Notes under the pieces: generated by a model
Told to the model about the DNA's origin: nothing
The model's input: the letters and a program-made list of their open reading frames with translations, nothing else
Databases searched by the model: none
Made by a program: the position numbers and the translations under genes
Assembly (NCBI RefSeq): GCF_900106765.1
Contig: NZ_FNNG01000001.1
Coordinates: 1 to 64,000, forward strand
Direction of reading: 5' to 3'
Length of the DNA: 64,000 nucleotides
Source: Tepidimicrobium xylanilyticum
Lineage (GTDB): Bacteria > Bacillota > Clostridia > Tissierellales > Tepidimicrobiaceae
In this document: one piece after another, positions 56,585 through 64,000 of the stretch
Numbering within the stretch: the stretch's first letter is position 1
Layout of the letters: each line of letters begins with the position of its first letter

Positions 56585-57499
56585 ATGGTAGAAAGAAAGG
56601 AATTTATTCAAAATTCATTAGAACTCAACCTATTTTTTGGCAGAATTATGAAGGAACACATGACTTTCATCCAAGCTAGTCTACCTGTAAAGAATAGCAA
56701 CTATATATTAGAAGCTGACGAATTCAAAAGGTCCTTTGAAGGACTGCTGATGGAAACAGTAAATATAGCTAATGGAACCATATCGAAAGAAGTCATCGCT
56801 TCAAAAGAGTTGGCAACCCCTTTTACACTAGATGCAGAAAGGATATTAGAAGACCTAACAGGAGTATGTATAAACAGGGATTTAACATTAGCTGAACTAA
56901 AACTTATTTCCGACCCTGATTATGAATTTACCCCTTATATAGAAAACTATGTTTTTAATTTAAATAACAGATATATCAATTTATTACAGGAATTAATTGA
57001 TTTTAAGGAAAGATTATTAGTTCAGTTTATGGACTGTAATATATTCATGTTCATATATCCTAACATGTTGGATCACCTAATAAAAGAGGGAAAATATTAT
57101 TTAAAATCCCTATCAGCCCTTCAAGAAAAAAGGATACCAATGGAGGATATTTTGGAAAAAGAAGTATTTTGGAATGACATCATGGGAGAACATGCCCAAT
57201 ATATAAGGGGATTATTAGATCCTACTGAAAAGCAATTATTTAAAACAGCCGATTCCTTTGTCCATTTGTTTGAAAAACTATTAAAGGAAACTAAAGAAGC
57301 TGATGAGGAAGACTTTTGTAAAGTAACAAATAAAAATCTTGAAGCAACTAAGGACATTAAAGAATTTAAGACCAGTGGTACAGAAGGCATAATCCAGTGT
57401 AAAATCAAATCCATCATAAACCCATTACTTGCTGACCATACTCTTAGGGAGGCTAATAGATATATAAGAATACTTAAAAAGGCTTTAAATAATTGTTAA
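56585..57499 (+). CDS. DUF2935 domain protein
   Basis: A 304-residue, mostly helical cytoplasmic protein with two DUF2935 repeats. The first has FFGRIMKEHMTFIQASLP and the second VFWNDIMGEHAQYIRGLLDP; the conserved E/H pairs in these helices resemble a metal-binding hemerythrin- or ferritin-like bundle. The function is unknown. Start after AAAGGAGG; single gene. The region just upstream holds a relic on the opposite strand. Confidence 0.9.
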   Translation: MVERKEFIQNSLELNLFFGRIMKEHMTFIQASLPVKNSNYILEADEFKRSFEGLLMETVNIANGTISKEVIASKELATPFTLDAERILEDLTGVCINRDLTLAELKLISDPDYEFTPYIENYVFNLNNRYINLLQELIDFKERLLVQFMDCNIFMFIYPNMLDHLIKEGKYYLKSLSALQEKRIPMEDILEKEVFWNDIMGEHAQYIRGLLDPTEKQLFKTADSFVHLFEKLLKETKEADEEDFCKVTNKNLEATKDIKEFKTSGTEGIIQCKIKSIINPLLADHTLREANRYIRILKKALNNC

Positions 57500-57501
57500 T
57501 G

Positions 57502-57538
57502 AATAAAAAACATAAACCTTGGCTTTACTGCCAAGGTT
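57502..57538 (-). terminator. Terminator between DUF2935 and lipoprotein genes
   Basis: AACCTTGGC/GCCAAGGTT stem (57515-57538); on the minus strand TATGTTTTTTATTC follows. It may also end the rightward transcript. Confidence 0.7.
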
Positions 57539-57542
57539 AAAT

Positions 57543-58049
57543 CTATTCATTATACTCGCCTAATACTACATCGCTAATTATCCAATTTTCATCTGTTTTT
57601 TCAACAGTTAATATTATTGGTCTAGTTATGTCTTTCTCATCCTCATTGCTTGTAATTTCAACTATTTCCCCTTCAACATCATATTTGCTTTCAGATACCC
57701 TTTCTATATCCAATATTTCTATTCGATCTGGCCATGGACTAGAAACTAACCTTCCTGGTGCGTTTTCAGGTTCTTTCAACCATTTCTCTATTAGCTCTGA
57801 GGTTACCAGTCCGCCATAGTTTTCCTTCATAGATTCTTCTAAGACATTCTCAGGGGCTAATAGGTATACTGATTGGAGTTTACCTCCAAATTCTTTCACT
57901 GTATTTCTAACCTCTTCTAAATTTTCTACATCTACATCCACTTCTTCAATATGATTTTCTGCCCCAGCTATTTTATCTTTACTAGGATTACATCCTAGAA
58001 TGGAAATGCTCATAGTTAAAGCTATTCCATATACTAGTAACCTTCTCAT
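57543..58049 (-). CDS. Hypothetical lipoprotein
   Basis: A 168-residue protein starting MRRLLVYGIALTMSISILGC with lipobox ILGC; ATG 58049 is chosen over the upstream frame because GGAGGAG precedes it. The mature part is acidic (ENHIEEVDVDVENLEEVRNT) and ends in a beta-rich region (RPIILTVEKTDENWIISDVV) reminiscent of small NTF2-like or secreted stress proteins. Not recognised further. Single gene. Confidence 0.7.
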   Translation of the reverse strand: MRRLLVYGIALTMSISILGCNPSKDKIAGAENHIEEVDVDVENLEEVRNTVKEFGGKLQSVYLLAPENVLEESMKENYGGLVTSELIEKWLKEPENAPGRLVSSPWPDRIEILDIERVSESKYDVEGEIVEITSNEDEKDITRPIILTVEKTDENWIISDVVLGEYNE

Positions 58050-58171
58050 ATCATAATCTCCTCCTTTTTTCTGGTTCTGCTCCAATAATATCATGGCTTC
58101 TAAACAAAATATTTACAATAAGGTTACGTATAGTTTTCAAATTGTTTAATAATTTTGCTAGATTTATGTCG

Positions 58172-58192
58172 ATTATTATTATTATTATTATT
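58172..58192. repeat. ATT trinucleotide tract
   Basis: Seven tandem ATT units in the divergent region between two small genes, a simple repeat that may vary in length between strains. Confidence 0.7.
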
Positions 58193-58246
58193 TTATCTGT
58201 TAGTACTGTACTTTTTTGTATAATTGTTATATAATTAACATAGATA

Positions 58247-58264
58247 GTTAGTTATTTAACTAAC
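58247..58264. promoter_or_regulatory. Inverted repeat before the 119-residue gene
   Basis: GTTAGTTA-TT-TAACTAAC, an 8-bp palindrome 31 bp before the start codon and just after a TATAAT (58219-58224). It is a possible operator in the leader. Confidence 0.45.
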
Positions 58265-58295
58265 AATTTTGTCTAATCTAAAGGAGGCAATTTAT

Positions 58296-58655
58296 ATGAT
58301 CAGCTTAGTAAAGCCAAATACAAAATATAAGGTATTCGTCATAGCATATAAAAATGCAGAACAAAGAATCAAAAATATAATCACTCAACACTCAGTATTA
58401 AATATTCATGACAAGGATATTTTCCTAAGGCAGACTAATTACCCGGGTTTTGGAAGAAGTTTTGATTTAAATGATAGGATAAGCATTTACCTAGGATGGT
58501 TTAAAGATAAAATAATGGAAAAATTGGACGAGGGATATACATTAAATATAGTTGAAATACATAAATCTTACGGAAATAGGGTTGAACAGGTCTTAAAATC
58601 CCTTGACTTCATATATGATGACGATATATTGGTGATAGATATACAAGAAGTATAA
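58296..58655 (+). CDS. Hypothetical 119-residue protein
   Basis: Starts MISLVKPNTKYKVFVIAYKN; ATG 58296 has AAAGGAGG at the right distance, so the longer TTG frame is not used. It is small, soluble and alpha/beta-like (ISIYLGWFKDKIMEKLDEGY; LKSLDFIYDDDILVIDIQEV). Its start resembles nucleotidyl- or acetyltransferase openings only vaguely. No family recognised. Single gene with own terminator. Confidence 0.6.
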   Translation: MISLVKPNTKYKVFVIAYKNAEQRIKNIITQHSVLNIHDKDIFLRQTNYPGFGRSFDLNDRISIYLGWFKDKIMEKLDEGYTLNIVEIHKSYGNRVEQVLKSLDFIYDDDILVIDIQEV

Positions 58656-58658
58656 ACA

Positions 58659-58692
58659 TAAAGGCCCTTGATTTTATGAACAAGGGCTTTTG
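58659..58692. terminator. Bidirectional terminator between convergent genes
   Basis: AAAG(G)CCCTTG and CAAGGGCTTT form a stem with one bulged G, followed by TTGT rightward and flanked by A-rich bases that give a weak U-tract leftward. Confidence 0.65.
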
Positions 58693-58694
58693 TA

Positions 58695-59738
58695 CTAATG
58701 GTCCTTCGCTTCCTCTAAATTCTTCAAATTTATCATCAAGGCAAACACAATAGTTCCATAGGCTATAAAACTTCTAAAATATTCGCCAAGAGCTGGGTTT
58801 TTAAATATATTTTGTCCAGCTAAAGGTGATACTATAAACAAGGTATGGAATAAAAATATTCCAATAAAGGCATTCCTTATATTTACCTTTTTAAAGGTAG
58901 CACCTCCTGCTAATAATGCTGCCGATGAAAATACATCTAAATTTAAATGACCCGTATATACGTTTAAAATGCCTAAGTTTTGTATGAACATGATTTGGGC
59001 TAATGAGGCCAATATGGTAGACATTATTACTGCCATTTTCCTAGTCTTATCTACATGGATTCCTACCTTTTCAGCTAAGTACATATTTTCCCCTACTGCA
59101 TTCATTCGATAACCAATCTTAGATTTAGTTATAAAATGGACTACCGTTCCTATTATAATGATTATAATTATAGGCACAAGAGAGCCTTCTATGTTCCCAA
59201 TCTTTATTGGAAGCATATTACTGAACAAATTCTTATATTCTCCAATATCCAGCATACTTTTTACCCCTATTCCCCTGGTAAGTAAAATGTCTTCATTAAA
59301 TGGCTTTATTATAGTGCCATATGCCACCATAAACACTATCTGATATAAGCTGGTTCCCAAAAAACCTATTACCATACTTGCTATCATTTCCTTCCCCTTT
59401 GCCCTATTAAGTAAAGTACCAATCATATTCCCAAAAACTATAGATAATACTACACTTAGTAATATGACTATAATAGATCCTAACCCGGGGGTAAAACCAA
59501 TATCTATAACAATTAACATAGAAATTTGAGCTGCTATTGCTCCTATGGTAATTGAGAAGTTGATTCCCATACCTGCCATAATGGGGAAAATTAGGGCTAA
59601 TAAGAAGATTCCATTCCTTATAAACCTAGCATACAATTCACCCAATATGAAATTAAAACCCACTTTGGCAGCAATAATACCTAAAATGGATAGGATAAAG
59701 AAAAAAATTGGAACATAGTATTCTTTATATCTTTTCAT
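58695..59738 (-). CDS. ABC transporter permease, sugar/nucleoside branch (second permease)
   Basis: A 347-residue membrane protein of the BPD_transp_2 branch (COG4603/COG1079 type). GMGINFSITIGAIAAQISML and the conserved loop KSKIGYRMNAVGENMYLAEK with SAALLAGGATFKKVNIRNAF are typical. It overlaps the first permease gene by 14 bp, with GGGTGAGG before the ATG. Confidence 0.88.
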   Translation of the reverse strand: MKRYKEYYVPIFFFILSILGIIAAKVGFNFILGELYARFIRNGIFLLALIFPIMAGMGINFSITIGAIAAQISMLIVIDIGFTPGLGSIIVILLSVVLSIVFGNMIGTLLNRAKGKEMIASMVIGFLGTSLYQIVFMVAYGTIIKPFNEDILLTRGIGVKSMLDIGEYKNLFSNMLPIKIGNIEGSLVPIIIIIIIGTVVHFITKSKIGYRMNAVGENMYLAEKVGIHVDKTRKMAVIMSTILASLAQIMFIQNLGILNVYTGHLNLDVFSSAALLAGGATFKKVNIRNAFIGIFLFHTLFIVSPLAGQNIFKNPALGEYFRSFIAYGTIVFALMINLKNLEEAKDH

Positions 59739-60762
59739 TTTTCATCCTCACCCCTTCGTATAGGAAAGCGTATAGTATTATTCCATTGGTCACTATCATC
59801 CTAATAATTTCAGACATTTCCGATATCAGCAATGCATTAGCCACTGGAACGGAAAGTAAAAAAGTAGTCTGATAAAGATATGTACCCAGCATTACATTAA
59901 ATACAGTAGCCTTGTTCTTAGTTGCTCCTCCTATTAATATTGCAGAAACTGCTGGGAAGGCCATCATAAATGGCCCATCATATAAATAAATGAATCCATA
60001 ACTCTGTGAATACACTATAATCCCTACTGCAGCTAATACATTAGAAAAAATTATGGCTATTCTTCTATATCTATTTATATTAATTCCTGATAGCTTAACA
60101 AAGGTCTCGTTTTCTGGGATTGCAGCCATAGTAATTCCCATTCTGGTTTTTTGAAATAGATATACTATAGAACATAAGATTAAGAAAAACAATATTAAAC
60201 CAGCAGGGACAACTAATTTCCCTATATTAATCTTTAAAAAGTTATCCAATATCCCAGCAAAATAACCATCTAAATTGATCTTCGGCCTTAAGCCTTGTCC
60301 TCCTACTGGATAGAGCATCTGTCTATTTTTGAAAGGGGCTAAGGACCAGAAAAGATTCATTATAGGTATGAATGAAAATCCTGCAAAGGTTCCCACAATT
60401 TCTTCATTTCCCTTTAATCTGTTCAATACAACCGAATATATGTATCCAAATAATACGGCTATTATACTTCCTGCTAATACTGATACTCCAAAACCTTGCC
60501 ACCCCTCAAGTCTGAATTCCAAAGCAATACACATACCCAATAATCCTGCAGATATGCCTATAGGCAGCCCAAAATTCCTTCCTGCACCTACATTTATCAT
60601 GGGAATTAAAGACAACACCAATACCCCATTCATTACCCATTTTATTAAGGATTCGTTTATCATATCTATATATGAAATTCCGATAAATTTAAGGCTTACC
60701 GCTAAAACTATTAAATAGGATATTACAATCAGTTGAGGCGTTTCTAATCTCAATCTATTCAT
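59725..60762 (-). CDS. ABC transporter permease, sugar/nucleoside branch (first permease)
   Basis: A 345-residue paralogous permease: GAGRNFGLPIGISAGLLGMC, the cytoplasmic loop QKTRMGITMAAIPENETFVK and PAVSAILIGGATKNKATVFN. Its ATG overlaps the ATPase stop (ATGA). The two permeases form a heterodimer with the ATPase. Confidence 0.88.
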   Translation of the reverse strand: MNRLRLETPQLIVISYLIVLAVSLKFIGISYIDMINESLIKWVMNGVLVLSLIPMINVGAGRNFGLPIGISAGLLGMCIALEFRLEGWQGFGVSVLAGSIIAVLFGYIYSVVLNRLKGNEEIVGTFAGFSFIPIMNLFWSLAPFKNRQMLYPVGGQGLRPKINLDGYFAGILDNFLKINIGKLVVPAGLILFFLILCSIVYLFQKTRMGITMAAIPENETFVKLSGININRYRRIAIIFSNVLAAVGIIVYSQSYGFIYLYDGPFMMAFPAVSAILIGGATKNKATVFNVMLGTYLYQTTFLLSVPVANALLISEMSEIIRMIVTNGIILYAFLYEGVRMKNEKI

Positions 60763-62330
60763 ACTCCTTCTAAACTCCTTCCAGATAGAGCTAAACTAAA
60801 TTCTTCCGATTCAAAATCGCCATCAAATATTTTGAAAACTCTATTCCTATACATTACAGCGATCCGGTCGCAAACCCTTTTTAGTTCAGATATTTCGCCT
60901 GAAAAGATAATGATCGTAGTATTCCTTTCTTCGTTTAGCTCTAATAACATATCCAGAATAATCTCTTTAGAATATAGGTCGATGCCTCTAGTAGGTTCCC
61001 CTACAAAAAGGATTTCTGGATCTATAGTAATAGCCCTTCCAATACATACCTTCTGTTGATTTCCTCCGCTTAAATCCATTACCTTTTGGTCTATATCCCT
61101 AACCTTAATATTCAATTTTTCTACCATATTATTTGAATATCCCCTTATGACCTTATAGTTTAAAGGTGACAACTTGCCAAGGACTGGATATTTAAGAAAT
61201 CTATTCTGCTCATCGTAAGATTCAAAAACTAAATTCTCCCAAACACTTCTATCTAAAAGCAATCCTAATTCTTTACGCTCATCTGGTAAAAGGTATATAC
61301 CTTTTTGAATTAAAGTTTCAATATCTCCTGGAACAATTTTCTCCCCTTTAAATACTACATCCCCCTTCATATCATATAAGCCCATCAATCCATATCCAAA
61401 TATTTCCTGCCCATGCCCTGCTAATCCTGTAATCCCTAAAATTTCACCTTTTTTAATATCCAGAGATATATTCTCATAATGTCCATATCCATAGGATACC
61501 TCTACATTATTAAACGATAGAATATTTTCTCTAGCGTTATTCTTCCTTTTCTTTGAAACCTGTACTATTTCCTTTCCTATCATATCCATGGTCATTTTAT
61601 TGATATCATAGTCATCTTTATCATACTGATTTACAATTTTCCCATCCTTAAATATAGTTACTCTATGGCAAATATTAACTACTTCCTCTAACCTATGGGA
61701 TATGAAAATGATGGATATACCAGCTTTTGCTATACCCTTTAAATTGGATAATAATACCTTGGTTTCCTCTACATTCAAGGAAGAAGTAGGTTCATCTAGT
61801 ATCAATATTTTTAATTTGTCATTGTCTATCTCTCTTGCGATTTCCACAAATTGCTTAAGATTAGTTGAAATAGCTTTTACTTTAATCCTTGGATTAATAT
61901 CTACCCCCAATTTCAATAAGGTCTTTTTTGCATCTGCTTCATTCTTTGTCCTATCTACTAAGGCAAAATCTCCAAATATCTTTGTTTTTTCGATTATGTT
62001 TTCTCTATTTATCTTTATATTACTGCTTATATCCAATTCTCCAAGGAGGACTAATTCCTGATGTACCATTCCTATGCCCAGCTTCATGGCATCGTAAGTA
62101 TTCTTTATTTCAACCCTTTTATTGTCGATAAAAATGTCCCCCTCATATCCACCAGTTTCCCTAATGTGTTTACTACCAAACAGAATGTTTACAAAGGTGG
62201 ATTTGCCTGAACCATTGGCTCCAATTATCCCATGGATTTCTCCCTTTTTTAAATCGAAATTAATCTTATTTAAAGCTTTCACATCATTAAAATTCTTAGA
62301 AAGGTTCTCAACTTTTAGCACATGCTCCAA
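60759..62330 (-). CDS. ABC transporter ATP-binding protein, tandem NBDs (sugar/nucleoside class)
   Basis: A 523-residue ATPase with two nucleotide-binding domains. The first has Walker A GANGSGKST and Walker B LILDEPTSSLNVEE; the second has the degenerate Walker A usual in this class (TGLAGHGQE), signature LSGGNQQK and Walker B LFVGEPTRGIDLYS. TTG start after AAGGGG, or GTG 62321 after GGAG. It lies downstream of the binding-protein gene across a hairpin. Confidence 0.88.
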   Translation of the reverse strand: MEHVLKVENLSKNFNDVKALNKINFDLKKGEIHGIIGANGSGKSTFVNILFGSKHIRETGGYEGDIFIDNKRVEIKNTYDAMKLGIGMVHQELVLLGELDISSNIKINRENIIEKTKIFGDFALVDRTKNEADAKKTLLKLGVDINPRIKVKAISTNLKQFVEIAREIDNDKLKILILDEPTSSLNVEETKVLLSNLKGIAKAGISIIFISHRLEEVVNICHRVTIFKDGKIVNQYDKDDYDINKMTMDMIGKEIVQVSKKRKNNARENILSFNNVEVSYGYGHYENISLDIKKGEILGITGLAGHGQEIFGYGLMGLYDMKGDVVFKGEKIVPGDIETLIQKGIYLLPDERKELGLLLDRSVWENLVFESYDEQNRFLKYPVLGKLSPLNYKVIRGYSNNMVEKLNIKVRDIDQKVMDLSGGNQQKVCIGRAITIDPEILFVGEPTRGIDLYSKEIILDMLLELNEERNTTIIIFSGEISELKRVCDRIAVMYRNRVFKIFDGDFESEEFSLALSGRSLEGV

Positions 62331-62349
62331 AATGTAATTCCCCTTTCAT

Positions 62350-62387
62350 AAACTATATGCAGGATAAAATTATCCTGCATATAGTTT
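62350..62387 (-). other. Intra-operon hairpin after the binding-protein gene
   Basis: A perfect 18-bp inverted repeat with AA at its centre (62350-62367 with 62370-62387), overlapping the stop codon. There is no U-tract on the transcribed strand. It probably stabilises the upstream mRNA and lowers expression of the membrane components. Confidence 0.65.
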
Positions 62388-63555
62388 AATAATATATTGA
62401 TTCCAATACTAATAAATAGTAATTGTCGGTATCCTCATCTAAAGCTCTAAAGTCAGCTCTAGTACCCATAACCTCTTCTGAAAAATCTCCTAGAAATTCT
62501 ACATTTAAAATGTCTTCATTTAACTCTAAGCCATTTTCGATTATATACTTAGCCAACTCAATTTCAAATTTGGGTACATAGATTTGTGAAGGCATAGCCC
62601 AACCTGATAGCCTTCCTGTCATACCAGCTTCTTTAGTCTTTTCAGCTATTAGTGCATTAATTTTATCATAGTTACCTAGATCTTCTGCATCTATCTCAAG
62701 ATTCATTACTGTAGGATAGGCTTGTGTAGGCGTTGGACAACATTGTTCAGCCACTATGAATTTCAATTTTAATGCTTCATCAATTATAACATCATACATT
62801 GGACAATTGCTTCCAAATATATTTGTATCTGAACCGTATTTAGCGATTTGTCTAGGTATATCCTCCCTTAAAAATTGTTGCATAGCAGCAGGGCCATCTC
62901 CAGTTTGTGGGTCTGGGGTAATGATCTCCACAAATTCCAAACCTAATTCCTTACAGGTCTTCTCCATCATTTCCTTCCTTTGCGCCACTGACTCTTTTGC
63001 TAAATGAGTTGGGAATGAATAATGTATAAAAGTCTTGGCACCCATCTCTTTAGCCTTTTTAGGTATGGTTTCACCACGTCGTACCCAGTCGGTTGCAAAA
63101 CTTATATCTACATACTTTGCCATAAGTTCTGGTTCATCTAACATAGTAGCTATTGTAATTATGTCCGGTCTTTTTTCTCTAATCTGCTCAAATGCTGGTA
63201 ATAAGCCTGATTGACCTGAGTTTACTATAATAGCTTTCATTTCTGAATCATCAGCCAAACTAAGTATTTGAGAAATTCCAGTCTCTAATTCTGTATTAAA
63301 ATTTTCTGGTAATGTTATATGCTTCACTACATCTGGATACTTCTCTGCCATTTCCGCTCCAGCTCTAAACTCATCTTCAGAAGTAGATAGTGTAGGTGTT
63401 ACAATACCTATTTTAAAGTTTTTAACCTTCTCCGCCTCCACACTGTCTTCAGATAAACTCTCCGCAGCTTCTTTCTCGGTATCAGTATTTTGACAGGCTA
63501 CCAATGAAAAAAGCATAATAAAAGATAGGATTAACGCTGTAATCTTTCTTATCAT
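62386..63555 (-). CDS. DUF3798 substrate-binding lipoprotein
   Basis: A 389-residue lipoprotein starting MIRKITALILSFIMLFSLVA with lipobox LVAC; ATG 63555 has AAGGAGG. The mature protein fits DUF3798, periplasmic-binding-protein-like: FKIGIVTPTLSTSEDEFRAG, HITLPENFNTELETGISQIL, SGQSGLLPAFEQIREKRPDI. It is the binding component of the downstream importer, and lies 30 bp after a 2-hydroxyacyl-CoA dehydratase gene. The ligand is unknown. Confidence 0.85.
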   Translation of the reverse strand: MIRKITALILSFIMLFSLVACQNTDTEKEAAESLSEDSVEAEKVKNFKIGIVTPTLSTSEDEFRAGAEMAEKYPDVVKHITLPENFNTELETGISQILSLADDSEMKAIIVNSGQSGLLPAFEQIREKRPDIITIATMLDEPELMAKYVDISFATDWVRRGETIPKKAKEMGAKTFIHYSFPTHLAKESVAQRKEMMEKTCKELGLEFVEIITPDPQTGDGPAAMQQFLREDIPRQIAKYGSDTNIFGSNCPMYDVIIDEALKLKFIVAEQCCPTPTQAYPTVMNLEIDAEDLGNYDKINALIAEKTKEAGMTGRLSGWAMPSQIYVPKFEIELAKYIIENGLELNEDILNVEFLGDFSEEVMGTRADFRALDEDTDNYYLLVLESIYY

Positions 63556-63585
63556 ATTTATTGCCTCCTTCGAATTATTCAATAC

Positions 63586-64000
63586 CTATAGCATCTCTAT
63601 TAGAGCATTTACTCTCGTATTTATCTGTCCTACATCCGTTTTTGAATAGTCTGTTTCCAAACACAGATAAGGTTTCTTCTTCTTTTCAGTTACAAACCTT
63701 TTTACTTTATGTGATTCTATATTGAAAGTATGACATGCTTGAAGCACTACTTCTATTACCGCATCTATTTCATATTCATCTATCATTTCATCTAAAGCTT
63801 CAAATCTTCTCGGATTAGGTGTCATTACAGAACAGCTTACATTTAAGTATTTTTCCGTTAACGCATCTATAGGATCTTTGCTTTCATCTACTAAGGTCAT
63901 TTTTTCCCTAACCCCACTACAATTTTCAAAAGCTACTATATCAGCACCAGAATCTTCGATTGTCCTCAACACTTTATCTCTTACTCCTCCTACGGGACAT
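63586..64000 (-). CDS. 2-hydroxyacyl-CoA dehydratase (HgdB/FldC-type) subunit, C-terminal part
   Basis: The frame is open to the right edge, so the gene is incomplete. GGVRDKVLRTIEDSGADIVA, FENCSGVREKMTLVDES, VLQACHTFNIESHKVKRFV and PYLCLETDYSKTDVGQINTR are the C-terminal landmarks of the BadDE/HgdB/FldBC family, which holds a 4Fe-4S cluster and dehydrates 2-hydroxyacyl-CoAs or reduces aryl-CoAs. The Cys in ENCSG and QACHTFN are likely cluster ligands. Confidence 0.88.
   Translation of the reverse strand, partial: CPVGGVRDKVLRTIEDSGADIVAFENCSGVREKMTLVDESKDPIDALTEKYLNVSCSVMTPNPRRFEALDEMIDEYEIDAVIEVVLQACHTFNIESHKVKRFVTEKKKKPYLCLETDYSKTDVGQINTRVNALIEML

Overview
The window is AT-rich DNA that looks like a chromosome segment of an anaerobic, low-GC Firmicute. 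Strong AGGAGG-type ribosome binding sites, frequent GTG/TTG starts and the gene content point to an amino-acid- and peptide-fermenting clostridial or Tissierella-like organism: formate-tetrahydrofolate ligase, diaminopropionate ammonia-lyase, pyroglutamyl peptidase, two Opp importers, a 2-hydroxyacyl-CoA dehydratase component and a molybdopterin oxidoreductase. The placement is inferred from gene content, not from a marker gene. No rRNA, tRNA or CRISPR array was seen.

Layout. 0-3 kb: the edge of an IS256-type element has cut a YnjBCD-like ABC importer inside its permease gene; a nucleoside hydrolase is divergent. 3-9 kb: a YitT protein, then a Bce-type peptide-sensing and detoxification module (two-component system plus ABC exporter). 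8.8-18.7 kb: a long leftward operon with an Opp importer, an M14 metallopeptidase and two tandem amidohydrolases, one of which has lost all its metal ligands; pyroglutamyl peptidase follows. The operon has a clear promoter with a palindromic operator and a divergent TetR regulator, followed by a molybdopterin oxidoreductase. 21.5-26 kb: dpaL, then a decaying patch (mscL stump, orphan ABC ATPase, frameshifted histidine kinase and response regulator). 26-29.3 kb: alcohol dehydrogenase, YerC-type regulator, fhs. 29.9-34.8 kb: a PTS, RpiR, GH4, NagA-like sugar operon.

34.8-45.3 kb: an Opp-type importer (fused OppD-OppF) co-directional with a DUF1177-AroM fusion, a DUF917 protein, an unrecognised 276-residue protein with a C-terminal cysteine cluster, and a PucR regulator. 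This is the best candidate for an undescribed catabolic system. A decayed fragment of the 19.5-21.5 kb molybdoenzyme lies beside it in inverted orientation.

45.8-56.3 kb: the de novo purine operon purL-E-F-M-N-H-D. It is preceded by a good promoter, a guanine-type purine aptamer, an adjoining ykkC/PRPP-type aptamer and an intrinsic terminator that shares bases with the second aptamer. This matches the known tandem guanine-PRPP logic-gate architecture. The single-chain PurL keeps a glutaminase domain whose Cys-His-Glu triad and oxyanion motif appear to be lost. 56.5-64 kb: a DUF2935 protein, a lipoprotein, a small unknown protein, and a two-permease sugar/nucleoside-type ABC importer with a DUF3798 binding lipoprotein, coupled to the 3' end of a 2-hydroxyacyl-CoA dehydratase gene that runs off the window.
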